NCBI RefSeq assembly: GCF_016909495.1
Contig: NZ_JAFBFW010000001.1
Location: 806,001 to 870,000, forward strand
DNA from: Pantoea coffeiphila
GTDB taxonomy: Bacteria; Pseudomonadota; Gammaproteobacteria; Enterobacterales; Enterobacteriaceae
Direction: 5' to 3'
DNA length: 64,000 bases
Shown: one piece after another, positions 17,601 through 25,915 of the stretch
Numbering within the stretch: position 1 is the stretch's first letter
Layout of the letters: every line of letters starts with the position of its first letter
Translations under genes and position numbers: made by a program
Notes under the pieces: generated by a model
Database searches by the model: none
Seen by the model: only the letters and a program-made list of their open reading frames with translations
Told to the model about the DNA's origin: nothing

Positions 17601-20600
17601 CCGACAGCACGCTTTGGATAATCGTGCCGAGGCCGCTCACTTCACTGAGGCTTCCGGCCCAGGCCAGCTTATCGCTATCCGGTGAGCTGAGCTGCGGGCC
17701 CGCGTCCTGCGCCTGTAGCGTGATGACCGAATGGATATCCAGATCGGTACTGTCGCTGCCGCCGAGCGCGGTGCCGCCGTTGTCTTTAATGCCGGTCAGC
17801 ACGATTTCGCGGCTGCCGAGATAGGCATCCGGGTTGCCGTAGCTAAGGGTGTTGATCAGCGTCTGCGCCTTTTCGGCGCTGATGCCCGCGTCGCTGACGA
17901 TAGTGACCGAAGCCACGCCGTCGGTGACGCTGACGGTGACCACGATATTGCTGTCGGTCAGCACGCGAACGCCGTCGGCCAGCAGGACGTTTTTGCCGTC
18001 AATCACCAGATAATCGCTCTCGCCGTTCACCAGCCCGCTGACGCTAAGAGTGATTTGTACGATGCTCTGGTCGTTCTCGATGGTATCCACCACCGTGTTG
18101 CTGAACACCAGCGTGCTGCCGCTGGTGTCGCGATAGGTCGGGTCGGTGGCCTGGCTGCTGACTTCCGGCGCGTCGTTAATCTCGGTAACGTTGACCTCAA
18201 CCGACTGACTGGCGGTGGTCCAGGGATCGCTGATGCTGACCACCATCGTCAGGGTGCTGCCCGGCGCTTTGCTGGTGCTCTGCCAGCTGATTTGATGCAG
18301 AACCTGGTTGGCGACGGCGGTAGTGACGTCGGCGGTAAAGGTGACCGTCAGGGTGCCCTCGCTGACGGTAAAGCTGGCAATGGCGGTGCCGTTAAGCAGG
18401 ATGTTGCCGTTCTCCAGCGTCAGCCCGTTGCCCTCTTTCAGGCTGTAGCTGTCGTCGGCGTTGGCCCAACCCTCGCGTTCCATGGTAATGGTGGCGCCGT
18501 TGTAGTTGCCCGCACCGCCGTTGGCCGCATCATAGTCGACGTCGCGAAGCACCAGCTGGCTGGCGATCTCGTTGCTGCCGCGTTCGGTCCACGCCACGGA
18601 GACCAGATCCGTTGAGCTGTCGAATGAGCGCAGGCCGGTTTTGTAGTAGCGCGATCCGCCGTAGATCGATTTGCCGTCGTCGGAGACCGCCACGGCAATC
18701 ATCGCGCCGTCGCCCTGAAGGGTATTGCGGAAAGTCAGGCTGCCATCTTCACCGATGGTGTACACGGCCAGGCTGGCCGCATTGGTGCCAACGTACAGCG
18801 CCGTACCGTCGGCGGAAACCGTCACCGACATCGGGAAACCACCGACCTCGGAGCTGACAGATTTTGACGAGATCAGGCTCATGCTGCCGTTCGCCGCATC
18901 GTAATGCAGCACGGTGAGATAGCCGTTAGTGCCGGTCACCACATAGACATAACCGTCATCGGAAACCGACATCTGGGTAAAGGTGCCGTTCAGTCCGCTG
19001 CTGGAGCCCAGCGTGCCCGCGCTGCTGGCATTGCCGTCTTTATCGGTCCAGGTCAGCGCAGTGCCATCGCGGGTCAGCTTCCCGGCATAGCTCAATACGC
19101 CGCTGCTGTCGGTGCTATAGAGGCTCATGTTGCCGGTGCTGCTGATGACGTACAGCGTACCGTTGGCGTCCAGGCTCATGCTCAGTACGCTACTCAGCCC
19201 GGTAAAACTTTCCTGTGCGGTCAGTTTGCCCTGGGCATCCACACTGTAGCGGTACAGCCCGCTGGCGCTCACCGCGTAAACGCTGCTGCCATCATCGGAC
19301 ACCACCAGCTTCACCGCCGTGGCACCGATTTCCGCGCCAGAAATCAGCGTCAGCGAACCGTCGTCGCCGAGAGTAAATGCCTGGAGCACCGCTTTGCCGC
19401 TGCTGTTAGTGCCGGACAGATACAGGGTGTTGCCATCGGCGGAGAAGGCCGACTGGGTGGTGCCCTGAATACCGTCGATTTCAATACCGTTGGCGTCGTT
19501 ACCGTCATTGACGCTGCCCTGGGTATAGGTTTTTTGCAGCGTCAGCTCGCCGGTACTGGTATCGCGGCTGTACACACTAACGTAAATGGTGCCGCCCCAG
19601 TTGGTGCTGGTGCCGCCGATCACCACCAGGCTGGTGCCATCGTCGGAAAGCTTGATCGCGTCCACGTAGTAGCCATAGTTCTCAAGGCCACCCTTCGAGG
19701 TGTAAATCAGCGAGCTGGACTGCGGGCCAAGCGTCGGTTGGGTGTTGGCAGCCTCATCGGCGGTAATCACCCGCAGGGTCATATCACGGCTGGCGCTGTC
19801 GCCGGACTTATCGGTGACGGTAATGGTCAGGTAGTTATCGCTGAGCGAGGTCGCCGTACCGCTGATGGTCAGGGTTTCTGCATCGAAGGTCAGCCCTTCC
19901 GGCAGGCCCTCCACCGTCCACGTCAGCGTATCGCCGTAAATGGCATCGGCATCTTTGAACAGCGTGGTGTCCAGCTTCATGGTGAACGACTCGTTGACCA
20001 CCGCCGAGCTGAGCTGGCTGCTGGCGTCCCAGTTGGTTTGCGGCGCGCGGTTATCAATCTGCGCCACTGCCAGCGACAGAGTCAGGCTGGCTGAGGCACC
20101 GGTGCTGTCCTTCGCGCTGATGGTGATGCTGAACGTGCCAACTGCCGTAGTGGAGCCGGAAATCGTGTGGGTCTCGGCATTAAAGGTCAGACCGTCCGGC
20201 AGGCCGGTGACACTCCAGATCAGGTTTTCGCCGTCGGCATCGCTAAACAGCGCAGGCAGCTCCAGCCAGTAGTCCGTCTCGGTAGTGGCCTGCGGCAGAG
20301 TATATCCGGCGGCCACCTCCTGGTTGAGCAGCGGACTGGTGTTGACGCGCAGCAGTACGGTGCCGGTGTTGCTGTTCAGCTGGCCGTCGTTGACCACCAC
20401 GCTGAGCGTCACCAGCGCGCTGCTGGTCCCGGTGGTCGCCCACATCACCTGCTGGAGCACCTGATTAGCGGTGGCGGTGGTCACGTCGGCGGTGAAGGTG
20501 ATTTTCACCGTATTACCGCTGGCGGCAACGGTGCCAATCACGCTGCCGTTGAGCAGCAGCTGGCTGCCCTGCTGGGTCAGGCCGCCGTCGCTGGCGAAGC

Positions 20601-22356
20601 TGTACTGGCTGTCGCTGCTGCCGGAGGCGGTCAGGGTGATCGAGGCCCCTTTATAGTTGCCCGCGCCGTTATTCAGCACGTCGAAGTTGCTGTCGGACAC
20701 GTTCATGCCGGTGGTCACCGCCACCGGACTGCCGCCGACGGTGTAGGTGATCAGCGAGGTGTACACCTCCACGCTGCTGCCGCCGACCACCGCCAGCGAA
20801 GTGCCGTTGCTGGCCAGCGCGGTGCTGCCGCCGGTGGTCTGGCTGCTGACCAGGGTGAGCGCACCGGTGCTGGCAATGGCATAGACCGACAACTCGCCGC
20901 TGCTGGTGCTAACGTACAGCAAAGTGTTGTCGCTGCTGATGACCACGTCTTTCGCCGAGGAAATGGTGCGGGTTTCAATCTGCGTCAAAACGCTGCCGTT
21001 GAAGCTCCAGGCAATCAGTTTGCCGTTGTTGGTATTCAGGGTATAAATCACGCTGCCGTCGCTGCTGGCGGCCACCTGATACTGATAGGTGAAATCACGC
21101 GTTGAGGTGACCGTAGTATTGGTCACTTCTTCCAGCGTGTTCACGCCATCTTTTGTCACGCGTTTCAGCACGGTGAGCGTTTCAAACTCGCCGCCGGGGT
21201 TCATCACAAACACATAATCGCCCACCGAGGTCAATCCGGCGTGGCGGTCAACGTTGGTGGTAAGACGATCGGCAAAGGTCAGCGCGCCCTGGGCATTGAT
21301 ATCATAGATATAAATCCCGTTCACATTCGAGCTGATATACAGCTGTTTACCATCCTCGCTGATGGCCATATTGATCGGCTTGTCGCCGATGGCTTCTTTA
21401 CTGGCGAAGGTCAGCGTACCGTCTGCGGCGCGGGTCAGCGTGATGATAGAACTGGTGGCGCTATTTCCATCGGCACTCAGCACCACGTTCAGCAGATAAA
21501 CCGCCTTATCGCCCACCGCCATGCCGCTGGTCACGGCAAAATTAGCCGTATCGCTGAAGGTTTGCAGTTTGGTCAGTACGCCGCTGTCGGAAACGCTGTA
21601 GACCACCACACTTCCCTTGCTGCTGGCGACGTAGGCGAATGCGCCGTCCGGCGAATAGCTCACGGCATTGGCGCCGTCGGCAAGATCGGACACGGTGAGA
21701 TCGTCCAGCAGCGTCAGGTCGCCGGTGCTGTCCACTTCGGGCGCGAGGTTTTTATCGTTATCGATGGTGACGGTACTACTGATATCAAGATCGGTGCTGT
21801 GGTTTTGCGCGTCGCTAAGGGTTCCCAGCCGCACGGTGACGGTGCCGTTAGCCACCTCGCCGTCCAGCGCGCGATAGCTGATGCCGTTAATCAGTGTCTC
21901 CACCGCATCGGGGGTCACCGTACCCGCATTGGTCAAAAACAGCGTAATCGTGGTGGTGTTATCGGCAATCGCCACGCTGTAGGAGTAGTGGCTGTTGGCC
22001 GTTTCACCGAACGCGCTGGTGGTGGTCAGAGTAATCGCCGTACCGTCAATCACCAGCGCCTGGTTGCTGCCGCTGGTGTTAACGCTGATGGTCAGCTTGC
22101 TGATTTCGTCACCGCTGCTGTCCGCCGCTACGCTGGCGTTGCTGAACAGGTGCACGTCGGCACCCGGCGTGCCGGAAGCGTCAATGCTAAACACCGCATC
22201 GCTGACCGGCGTCGCGGTGGCGACCGGTGCGGTGGTGGCAACGGCGGTGGCGTCGGCCACGTCGGCGGCGGTGGTGACCGCAGCGGCATCAAACATCATG
22301 CGCGGCTCAAGCGCCAGCGTCAGGCTCCAGGCCGGGCGTGTGGATGATTTTTTCAT
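14674..22356 (-). CDS. Giant secreted/surface protein with beta-propeller and Ig-like (He_PIG) repeats; adhesin candidate
   Basis: 2560 residues, ATG 22356 with AGGTGA seven bases upstream. No Sec signal is seen; instead the N-terminus carries ALEPRMMFDAAA, the LEPR-type signature found at the start of many large repeat-rich secreted proteins. Three lactonase/YVTN-like propeller regions are visible (about 210-540, 900-1270, 1580-1920; repeated ISEDGKQLYISS-type blades). Each is followed by a cadherin-like module (about 555-640, 1272-1357, 1929-2012; motif GNYxGAxITx, FTADVTTATANQVL). Five He_PIG-type Ig domains centre near 725, 825, 2099, 2187 and 2278 (LPDGLTFNAETHTISG type). No RTX nonapeptides and no cysteine noticed. 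It sits between tadG and the TolC/HlyD/M50 genes, which most likely export it. Function as adhesin is inference. Confidence 0.85.
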   Translation of the reverse strand: MKKSSTRPAWSLTLALEPRMMFDAAAVTTAADVADATAVATTAPVATATPVSDAVFSIDASGTPGADVHLFSNASVAADSSGDEISKLTISVNTSGSNQALVIDGTAITLTTTSAFGETANSHYSYSVAIADNTTTITLFLTNAGTVTPDAVETLINGISYRALDGEVANGTVTVRLGTLSDAQNHSTDLDISSTVTIDNDKNLAPEVDSTGDLTLLDDLTVSDLADGANAVSYSPDGAFAYVASSKGSVVVYSVSDSGVLTKLQTFSDTANFAVTSGMAVGDKAVYLLNVVLSADGNSATSSIITLTRAADGTLTFASKEAIGDKPINMAISEDGKQLYISSNVNGIYIYDINAQGALTFADRLTTNVDRHAGLTSVGDYVFVMNPGGEFETLTVLKRVTKDGVNTLEEVTNTTVTSTRDFTYQYQVAASSDGSVIYTLNTNNGKLIAWSFNGSVLTQIETRTISSAKDVVISSDNTLLYVSTSSGELSVYAIASTGALTLVSSQTTGGSTALASNGTSLAVVGGSSVEVYTSLITYTVGGSPVAVTTGMNVSDSNFDVLNNGAGNYKGASITLTASGSSDSQYSFASDGGLTQQGSQLLLNGSVIGTVAASGNTVKITFTADVTTATANQVLQQVMWATTGTSSALVTLSVVVNDGQLNSNTGTVLLRVNTSPLLNQEVAAGYTLPQATTETDYWLELPALFSDADGENLIWSVTGLPDGLTFNAETHTISGSTTAVGTFSITISAKDSTGASASLTLSLAVAQIDNRAPQTNWDASSQLSSAVVNESFTMKLDTTLFKDADAIYGDTLTWTVEGLPEGLTFDAETLTISGTATSLSDNYLTITVTDKSGDSASRDMTLRVITADEAANTQPTLGPQSSSLIYTSKGGLENYGYYVDAIKLSDDGTSLVVIGGTSTNWGGTIYVSVYSRDTSTGELTLQKTYTQGSVNDGNDANGIEIDGIQGTTQSAFSADGNTLYLSGTNSSGKAVLQAFTLGDDGSLTLISGAEIGATAVKLVVSDDGSSVYAVSASGLYRYSVDAQGKLTAQESFTGLSSVLSMSLDANGTLYVISSTGNMSLYSTDSSGVLSYAGKLTRDGTALTWTDKDGNASSAGTLGSSSGLNGTFTQMSVSDDGYVYVVTGTNGYLTVLHYDAANGSMSLISSKSVSSEVGGFPMSVTVSADGTALYVGTNAASLAVYTIGEDGSLTFRNTLQGDGAMIAVAVSDDGKSIYGGSRYYKTGLRSFDSSTDLVSVAWTERGSNEIASQLVLRDVDYDAANGGAGNYNGATITMEREGWANADDSYSLKEGNGLTLENGNILLNGTAIASFTVSEGTLTVTFTADVTTAVANQVLHQISWQSTSKAPGSTLTMVVSISDPWTTASQSVEVNVTEINDAPEVSSQATDPTYRDTSGSTLVFSNTVVDTIENDQSIVQITLSVSGLVNGESDYLVIDGKNVLLADGVRVLTDSNIVVTVSVTDGVASVTIVSDAGISAEKAQTLINTLSYGNPDAYLGSREIVLTGIKDNGGTALGGSDSTDLDIHSVITLQAQDAGPQLSSPDSDKLAWAGSLSEVSGLGTIIQSVLSDDGTNLYAIDGSGKVALFSRDTATGALTWLGNMDSGLGKIDKIALIDNGSKLVISTSGKAEGAPDDEINYSLNIFSIGTDGTLTQLDTVQMWDISSVLVSDDGLTIYVYNQSGLSAIAIDAETGKMTSLGDVEANAFDPPHLWQPVAQVISGDYLFIVTDPVSSQFPNAIIVYQRQADGTLALLGAVFDQDTDASGSKLSIDSPSAITASEDGSLIYVATSSGLQIFSLNQKSGQIVQTGVMSDISGVTALATSSDSLYVTLSDGTLQAYSIGNSGKLTLTSSWSSSEYAALNGATKIITTRDGGVIVSGSQLASLITVVEEVRYTVGSGAELNFSSDVTLKDKALDLLNDGSGNYGGASVTVTDSSGLGSFAFTADSGLTLNADGQVVDNGTVIGSFSQHDGVLVVTFADGVSSATAGRVISSLVWNNADNSTGRTVTLSLIVSDGELTSGAWQQAVTINHAPQSTDVSYQPAVITLGTAYTATLPQGMFTDADNDTLSWSISGLPDGITFDAATRTLSGTATSAGVYSLTITVTDGDGASATRQLELRVNTTPELGTGETSFSVSSGTAISVALADTLFSDADGDALTWQADNLPAGLSFDAETHTLSGTLPSGRYTLTLTATDAWGASVSRTLVLLANRAPQVTDATFTPDQPIAGINWQQTLPADLFNDADGDDLTWSVSGLPDGLSFDADSRTLSGRAATDGSYLITVSVTDPYGGVASRTFTLTIQPAGAGVSPVVMTPVTLFPQADGDAERFIWQEREPEFIPVSAEAPRDPLVLSDTPVLASGPLDYQAAPWQLDPLMPTLMPTLEKVNFTSRTADNPALARATAWRGEWHDGGNGQQVYALPPGLAGRGGIVSVQLANGRPLPEWIRYDAARSELQINAADAGRVGQVQLRLERAGGAPALLLTLHGSESARAAAETSERFLIPTTGVRAQTQPDVAFNQGVSHSLNALRGDGDDLLQALNALARD

Positions 22357-22393
22357 GAGTTCACCTAATAATTAACGCGTTCTGCCGGATGAA

Positions 22394-23971
22394 TTACTCG
22401 ATCAGGCGTACGGAACTGCTCTGTTTATCGATACTCGCCAGAATGTCATCCAGCTTGTTGCTGATTTGACCTTCGGCCCCGGAGAAACTGGAACTGTCGG
22501 CAAACTCCACCGAACCGCCATCGTTGTTGGTACACACCTGCAAACCGGGCAGCGCAATGCGGTCAAACAGCCCGCGGCCAAAATCCTCCGGATCGCCCGG
22601 ACGCACGCCGATGAAATAGAACTTGATATCGCGGTTGCGGAAGCTGTTGCACAGCGATCGGAAGCGCGCGGTGGCGGCCGGGGTGGCCTGTCCGGTTTCT
22701 TCGCCGCCGTCGATCGCCTCACCCACCCAGGCGTTATAGGAATCGGTGTCGAACCAGTCGCCGGTGGTGTTGGCCATCATCACAATCACTTTCAGGTTGC
22801 CGCTGCCGCTGTCGTTAAAGTCCAGCGGATATTCGCTGTCGCCCCAGCCGTCACCGCCGCGGAATGCCGGGGACAGCGCCATCGCGCCCCAGCCCATGGC
22901 GATGGCGTAGTTCACGTTAAAGTGCGACTCCATCTGGTTGAGGCGGTCGGAGATCTTGCCAAGATCGTCGGTCAGCGGCAGCAGCGCCGCCGTCGGGCAG
23001 CCCTTATCGCCGACGATAAAGCGCGTGTCGTTCACCCCGGTGGCCTGGCCGAAGTCCGGGTTTGGCCCCACCCACTGAATAAACGGCATCCAGGTGGCGT
23101 TTATCGGCAGATCGTGGCGGTAATGTATCCAGAAGCTTTTGGCCGGAGCCTCTTCCCAGAAGTAGTTATCCCCCTGGTCCAGCCCGCGATAGAGGCACAT
23201 CCGCTTCGACTGCAAATCGGGCATCATGCGGCTGGCCATATTGGCAATACCGTAGTCGTTGTTACGAAACAGCGAGGTCAGTTCGACCGGCGTCAGCGCC
23301 TGGGTCAGCGACCAGCTGCGGATGCGGGTGCTCCAGTTATCGGCATCCCAGACGCTGACCGACTGGCTGTAGGGCACCAGCGCCATTCGCCTGTCGGGGA
23401 AGTCGGTGAGGAACTCATCGGCAAAGGTATTGGTCAGGCGACGCAGCACCGCCAGGTCGGCGGCCTGCTCGCTGGAGGTGTTCGGCAGTATCATCGCCAG
23501 TTCTGCCGGGCGATAGATCACCTCGGCGGTGGAGTAGATCTCCTGCTCCTGCGAGCCGACATCCAGCAGTTCAGGATCGCTGGCGTAGCTGACGCTAACG
23601 GTAAAGGTGCGATGGGCTTTGTCCGTCCGCCCTTCGCTGACCGCAATATCGGAGATCCGCAGCTGTTCCGCCAGGCGGCTGTTGAGGCCGAGGTTGGTCC
23701 GCACGTATTCCCAGGCCAGCTGCTGCTTTTCACCGTCGCCGAAACTGCTGTTATTTTTAATCAGCGACTCGCGCCCTACCGCCAGCGCCGCCGCATCCGC
23801 CGCGCGCTTGATCTGCGCCGCGTCGCCGGTGGTTTGTACGCTGTCGAGAATAAAGGCCCCGCTGACCAGCAGCGCCATCATGCCCAGCACGTAAAAAGCG
23901 GTTCCTGCGCCTTTTTCCTGGCGGCAGAAACGGCGAACCGCGCGGTTCAGTACGCTGAGGGAGTTATTCAT
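22394..23971 (-). CDS. tadG: Tad pilus pseudopilin-like protein TadG
   Basis: 525 residues. The N-terminal segment (RRFCRQEKGAGTAFYVLGMMALLVSG) is the TadE/TadG-type membrane anchor with a glycine before the hydrophobic stretch, followed by a DAAQIKRAADAAALAVGRE helix typical of TadG. The rest is a large von Willebrand A-like periplasmic domain (LKVIVMMANTTGDW, NSFRNRDIKFYFIGV). TadG proteins anchor or organise the Flp pilus base. It is the last tad gene, overlapping tadF by 8 bases, and the giant surface protein gene follows after 37 bp. Confidence 0.87.
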   Translation of the reverse strand: MNNSLSVLNRAVRRFCRQEKGAGTAFYVLGMMALLVSGAFILDSVQTTGDAAQIKRAADAAALAVGRESLIKNNSSFGDGEKQQLAWEYVRTNLGLNSRLAEQLRISDIAVSEGRTDKAHRTFTVSVSYASDPELLDVGSQEQEIYSTAEVIYRPAELAMILPNTSSEQAADLAVLRRLTNTFADEFLTDFPDRRMALVPYSQSVSVWDADNWSTRIRSWSLTQALTPVELTSLFRNNDYGIANMASRMMPDLQSKRMCLYRGLDQGDNYFWEEAPAKSFWIHYRHDLPINATWMPFIQWVGPNPDFGQATGVNDTRFIVGDKGCPTAALLPLTDDLGKISDRLNQMESHFNVNYAIAMGWGAMALSPAFRGGDGWGDSEYPLDFNDSGSGNLKVIVMMANTTGDWFDTDSYNAWVGEAIDGGEETGQATPAATARFRSLCNSFRNRDIKFYFIGVRPGDPEDFGRGLFDRIALPGLQVCTNNDGGSVEFADSSSFSGAEGQISNKLDDILASIDKQSSSVRLIE

Positions 23972-24551
23972 CGGCGTCTTCCTCCAGCCCGGCTTCCGCC
24001 GCCAGCGTGGCGTCCAGCGTCAGGGTATTGCGGGTAACACGGTTAATGGCTGAAACCTTCAGCTGGTTTTTCACCGTCAGGCCACCCAGCATGGTGATAT
24101 CGCTGCCGTTGCGGCACAGTTCCACCACAATCATCGACACATTCTCTTTCCCCGACTCTTCATTCACTTCCGGCAGTTCACCGGGCCAGGTGCTACCTGT
24201 CGGCACCACGTTATCGGTACAAATACCGGTGTTATTGCCGCGTGACAGCTGCCAGTAAACCTGGCGATTCTGCCGCACGTTGGCGATATTCAGCTGGTAG
24301 CTGCCGGTGTTTTCGTCGGGAATAGCAGCGGCAAGCAGTCCGCTCAGACCCTGGCGGCTCAGTTCACTTTGCATCGCCAGCACCGAAGCAATCGCCCCGG
24401 CGCGCTGTTCCATATGTTCGCGCTCCAGCTCAACGGTAATCAGGTCGGTGAGTACCGCCCCTGCCGCCAGCACAATCGGCAGCGCCAGCGCGGTTTCCAC
24501 CGCCAGCGAGCCGTGCTGTTGCCGCCACAGGCGACGCAGAAGGTTATTCAT
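23964..24551 (-). CDS. tadF: Tad pilus minor pseudopilin TadF
   Basis: 195 residues. N-terminus MNNLLRRLWRQQHGSLAVET followed by ALALPIVLAAGAVL: a short basic leader, a glycine, then a hydrophobic helix with glutamate at +5, as in prepilins cut by the TadV peptidase. The C-terminal part has two cysteines (TGICTDN, VVELCRNGSD) that could form a disulfide. TadF is a pseudopilin needed for Flp pilus biogenesis. It is overlapped by tadE upstream and overlaps tadG downstream, each by 8 bases. Confidence 0.85.
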   Translation of the reverse strand: MNNLLRRLWRQQHGSLAVETALALPIVLAAGAVLTDLITVELEREHMEQRAGAIASVLAMQSELSRQGLSGLLAAAIPDENTGSYQLNIANVRQNRQVYWQLSRGNNTGICTDNVVPTGSTWPGELPEVNEESGKENVSMIVVELCRNGSDITMLGGLTVKNQLKVSAINRVTRNTLTLDATLAAEAGLEEDADE

Positions 24552-25050
24552 CGTTCAGTTCCGTGCCGAAAACGTGTTTGTACTGGTAGCGGAAGGTGTT
24601 CCCCAGCGACAGCACTTCCGGCAGCGGCGAGAGAAACTCCTTTTTGATCTGCACGGTCACCGACCAGACCGGCAGCGTCTGGCGATTTTCGCCCTGCTCG
24701 TCGTCGGACACCGTCAGGCCACCCAGCTCGCTCAGGCTGTCAAAGTGCAGCACGCTGACCGACAGATCGTCGGCGGAGATATAGCCGTAGCCCGCTTTTA
24801 CCATGCGGCTACGCAGCGAATCGGCCATATCGCTGGCGCTTTCGCTTTCCAGCGTGTCCAGGCGAAACGACTGCACGGCGTTATCCAGCGCCACGCTGCC
24901 GATGCCGATCACCAGGCCGATGCGCGCCAGCTCAAACAGCATCATCACGCCCACCAGCACCACTGGCGCAAGGAACGCCAGCTCGGTGGCAATCACCCCG
25001 CGTTCACAGCGGGCGGCGGCGGAGAAGCGGCGCAGTTTTCCGCCTGTCAT
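24544..25050 (-). CDS. tadE: Tad pilus minor pseudopilin TadE
   Basis: 168 residues. The leader ends CERG, followed by VIATELAFLAPVVLVGVMML: glycine at the cleavage point, glutamate at +5 and a long hydrophobic helix, the signature of TadE pseudopilins processed by the Tad prepilin peptidase. The periplasmic part is short and acidic. The ATG overlaps the tadD stop (ATGA) and the stop lies inside tadF, indicating strict co-translation of tadD-E-F-G. Confidence 0.87.
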   Translation of the reverse strand: MTGGKLRRFSAAARCERGVIATELAFLAPVVLVGVMMLFELARIGLVIGIGSVALDNAVQSFRLDTLESESASDMADSLRSRMVKAGYGYISADDLSVSVLHFDSLSELGGLTVSDDEQGENRQTLPVWSVTVQIKKEFLSPLPEVLSLGNTFRYQYKHVFGTELNDE

Positions 25051-25901
25051 TGGGCGTTTTCGCTTAGCGGCAGCATCTGGGTGCTGGCCAACAGCAGCGG
25101 ATTGCCGTTACCGCCTTTCTGCTTCAGCTCGTCGGCGCGGGTGCTCAGCGTGGCGATCAGCCCGTCAATGCGGTCGGACGCGGCCAGATGGGACAGCGTG
25201 TCGCGCGCGGCGGACTCATCCCCTTTGTAGAGATACGCCAGCGCCAGATTCAGGCGCAGCGACGGGTTGTTCATATCGGCGGTGCGCAGCTGGCCGATGG
25301 CGCGATCCGGCTGGCCGCTGGAGAGCCAGGAGAGCGCGAGGTTGTTCATCACCGCCACGTTGCCCGGCTCGCTTTGCAGCGCCTGCTCGAAGCGGCGGCG
25401 GGCCTCATCGTGGCGGCCCTGGGCATCCAGCAGTACGCCCATGCCGTTGAGTGCAGTGGCGTTGCTGCCGTCGCGGCGTAGCGCACACTCGAAATCTTTC
25501 GTGGCAGTGGTCATGCGGCCCAGCGCCAGCTCGGCGCGGCCCATGCCGAGGCACAGTGCCAGCGCTTCGGTGTCCGCCATTTTGTCGATATTGCCGCCCA
25601 GCGCGTTGCGGGCACGGCCATACAGCGCCAGCGCCTGAGCCGGCTGCTGCACCGGTGCGCTGACGGTGGCGTATTCCAGCATCTCGGCTCCGTTCAGCTT
25701 GCCGCGTGCGTCCAGGCGGGCATACACCTCGCTGGCCGCTTCCAGCCGACCCTGATCGCGCAGCAGGCGCGCCAGCTTCAGCCCTTCATCTTTGCTGCCC
25801 TTCAGGGTCAGGCCGGAACTGCACCCGGCCAGCATCAGGCCGCAGATCAGCGCCAGCAGCAGGCGCGGGGTAAACAGTGACGGAGCGTTTTTCATCAGCA
25901 T
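25047..25901 (-). CDS. tadD: Tad pilus assembly lipoprotein TadD (TPR)
   Basis: 284 residues. Lipobox LMLAGC near residue 26 predicts an outer-membrane lipoprotein. The remainder is helical with tetratricopeptide repeats (ALNGMGVLLDAQGRHDEARR, FEQALQSEPGNVAVMNNLAL), as in TadD, which is thought to help the secretin assemble. The start is the first ATG (25901) of ATG-CTG-ATG, with GAGAGA upstream. It follows tadC by 14 bp and overlaps tadE. Confidence 0.87.
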   Translation of the reverse strand: MLMKNAPSLFTPRLLLALICGLMLAGCSSGLTLKGSKDEGLKLARLLRDQGRLEAASEVYARLDARGKLNGAEMLEYATVSAPVQQPAQALALYGRARNALGGNIDKMADTEALALCLGMGRAELALGRMTTATKDFECALRRDGSNATALNGMGVLLDAQGRHDEARRRFEQALQSEPGNVAVMNNLALSWLSSGQPDRAIGQLRTADMNNPSLRLNLALAYLYKGDESAARDTLSHLAASDRIDGLIATLSTRADELKQKGGNGNPLLLASTQMLPLSENAQ

Positions 25902-25915
25902 TTCAGGATCTCTCG

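Noticed and set aside
14674..22356. RTX-type calcium-binding repeats in the giant protein
   Set aside because: No GGxGxDxxx nonapeptide series was found; the repeats are propeller, cadherin-like and Ig-like.
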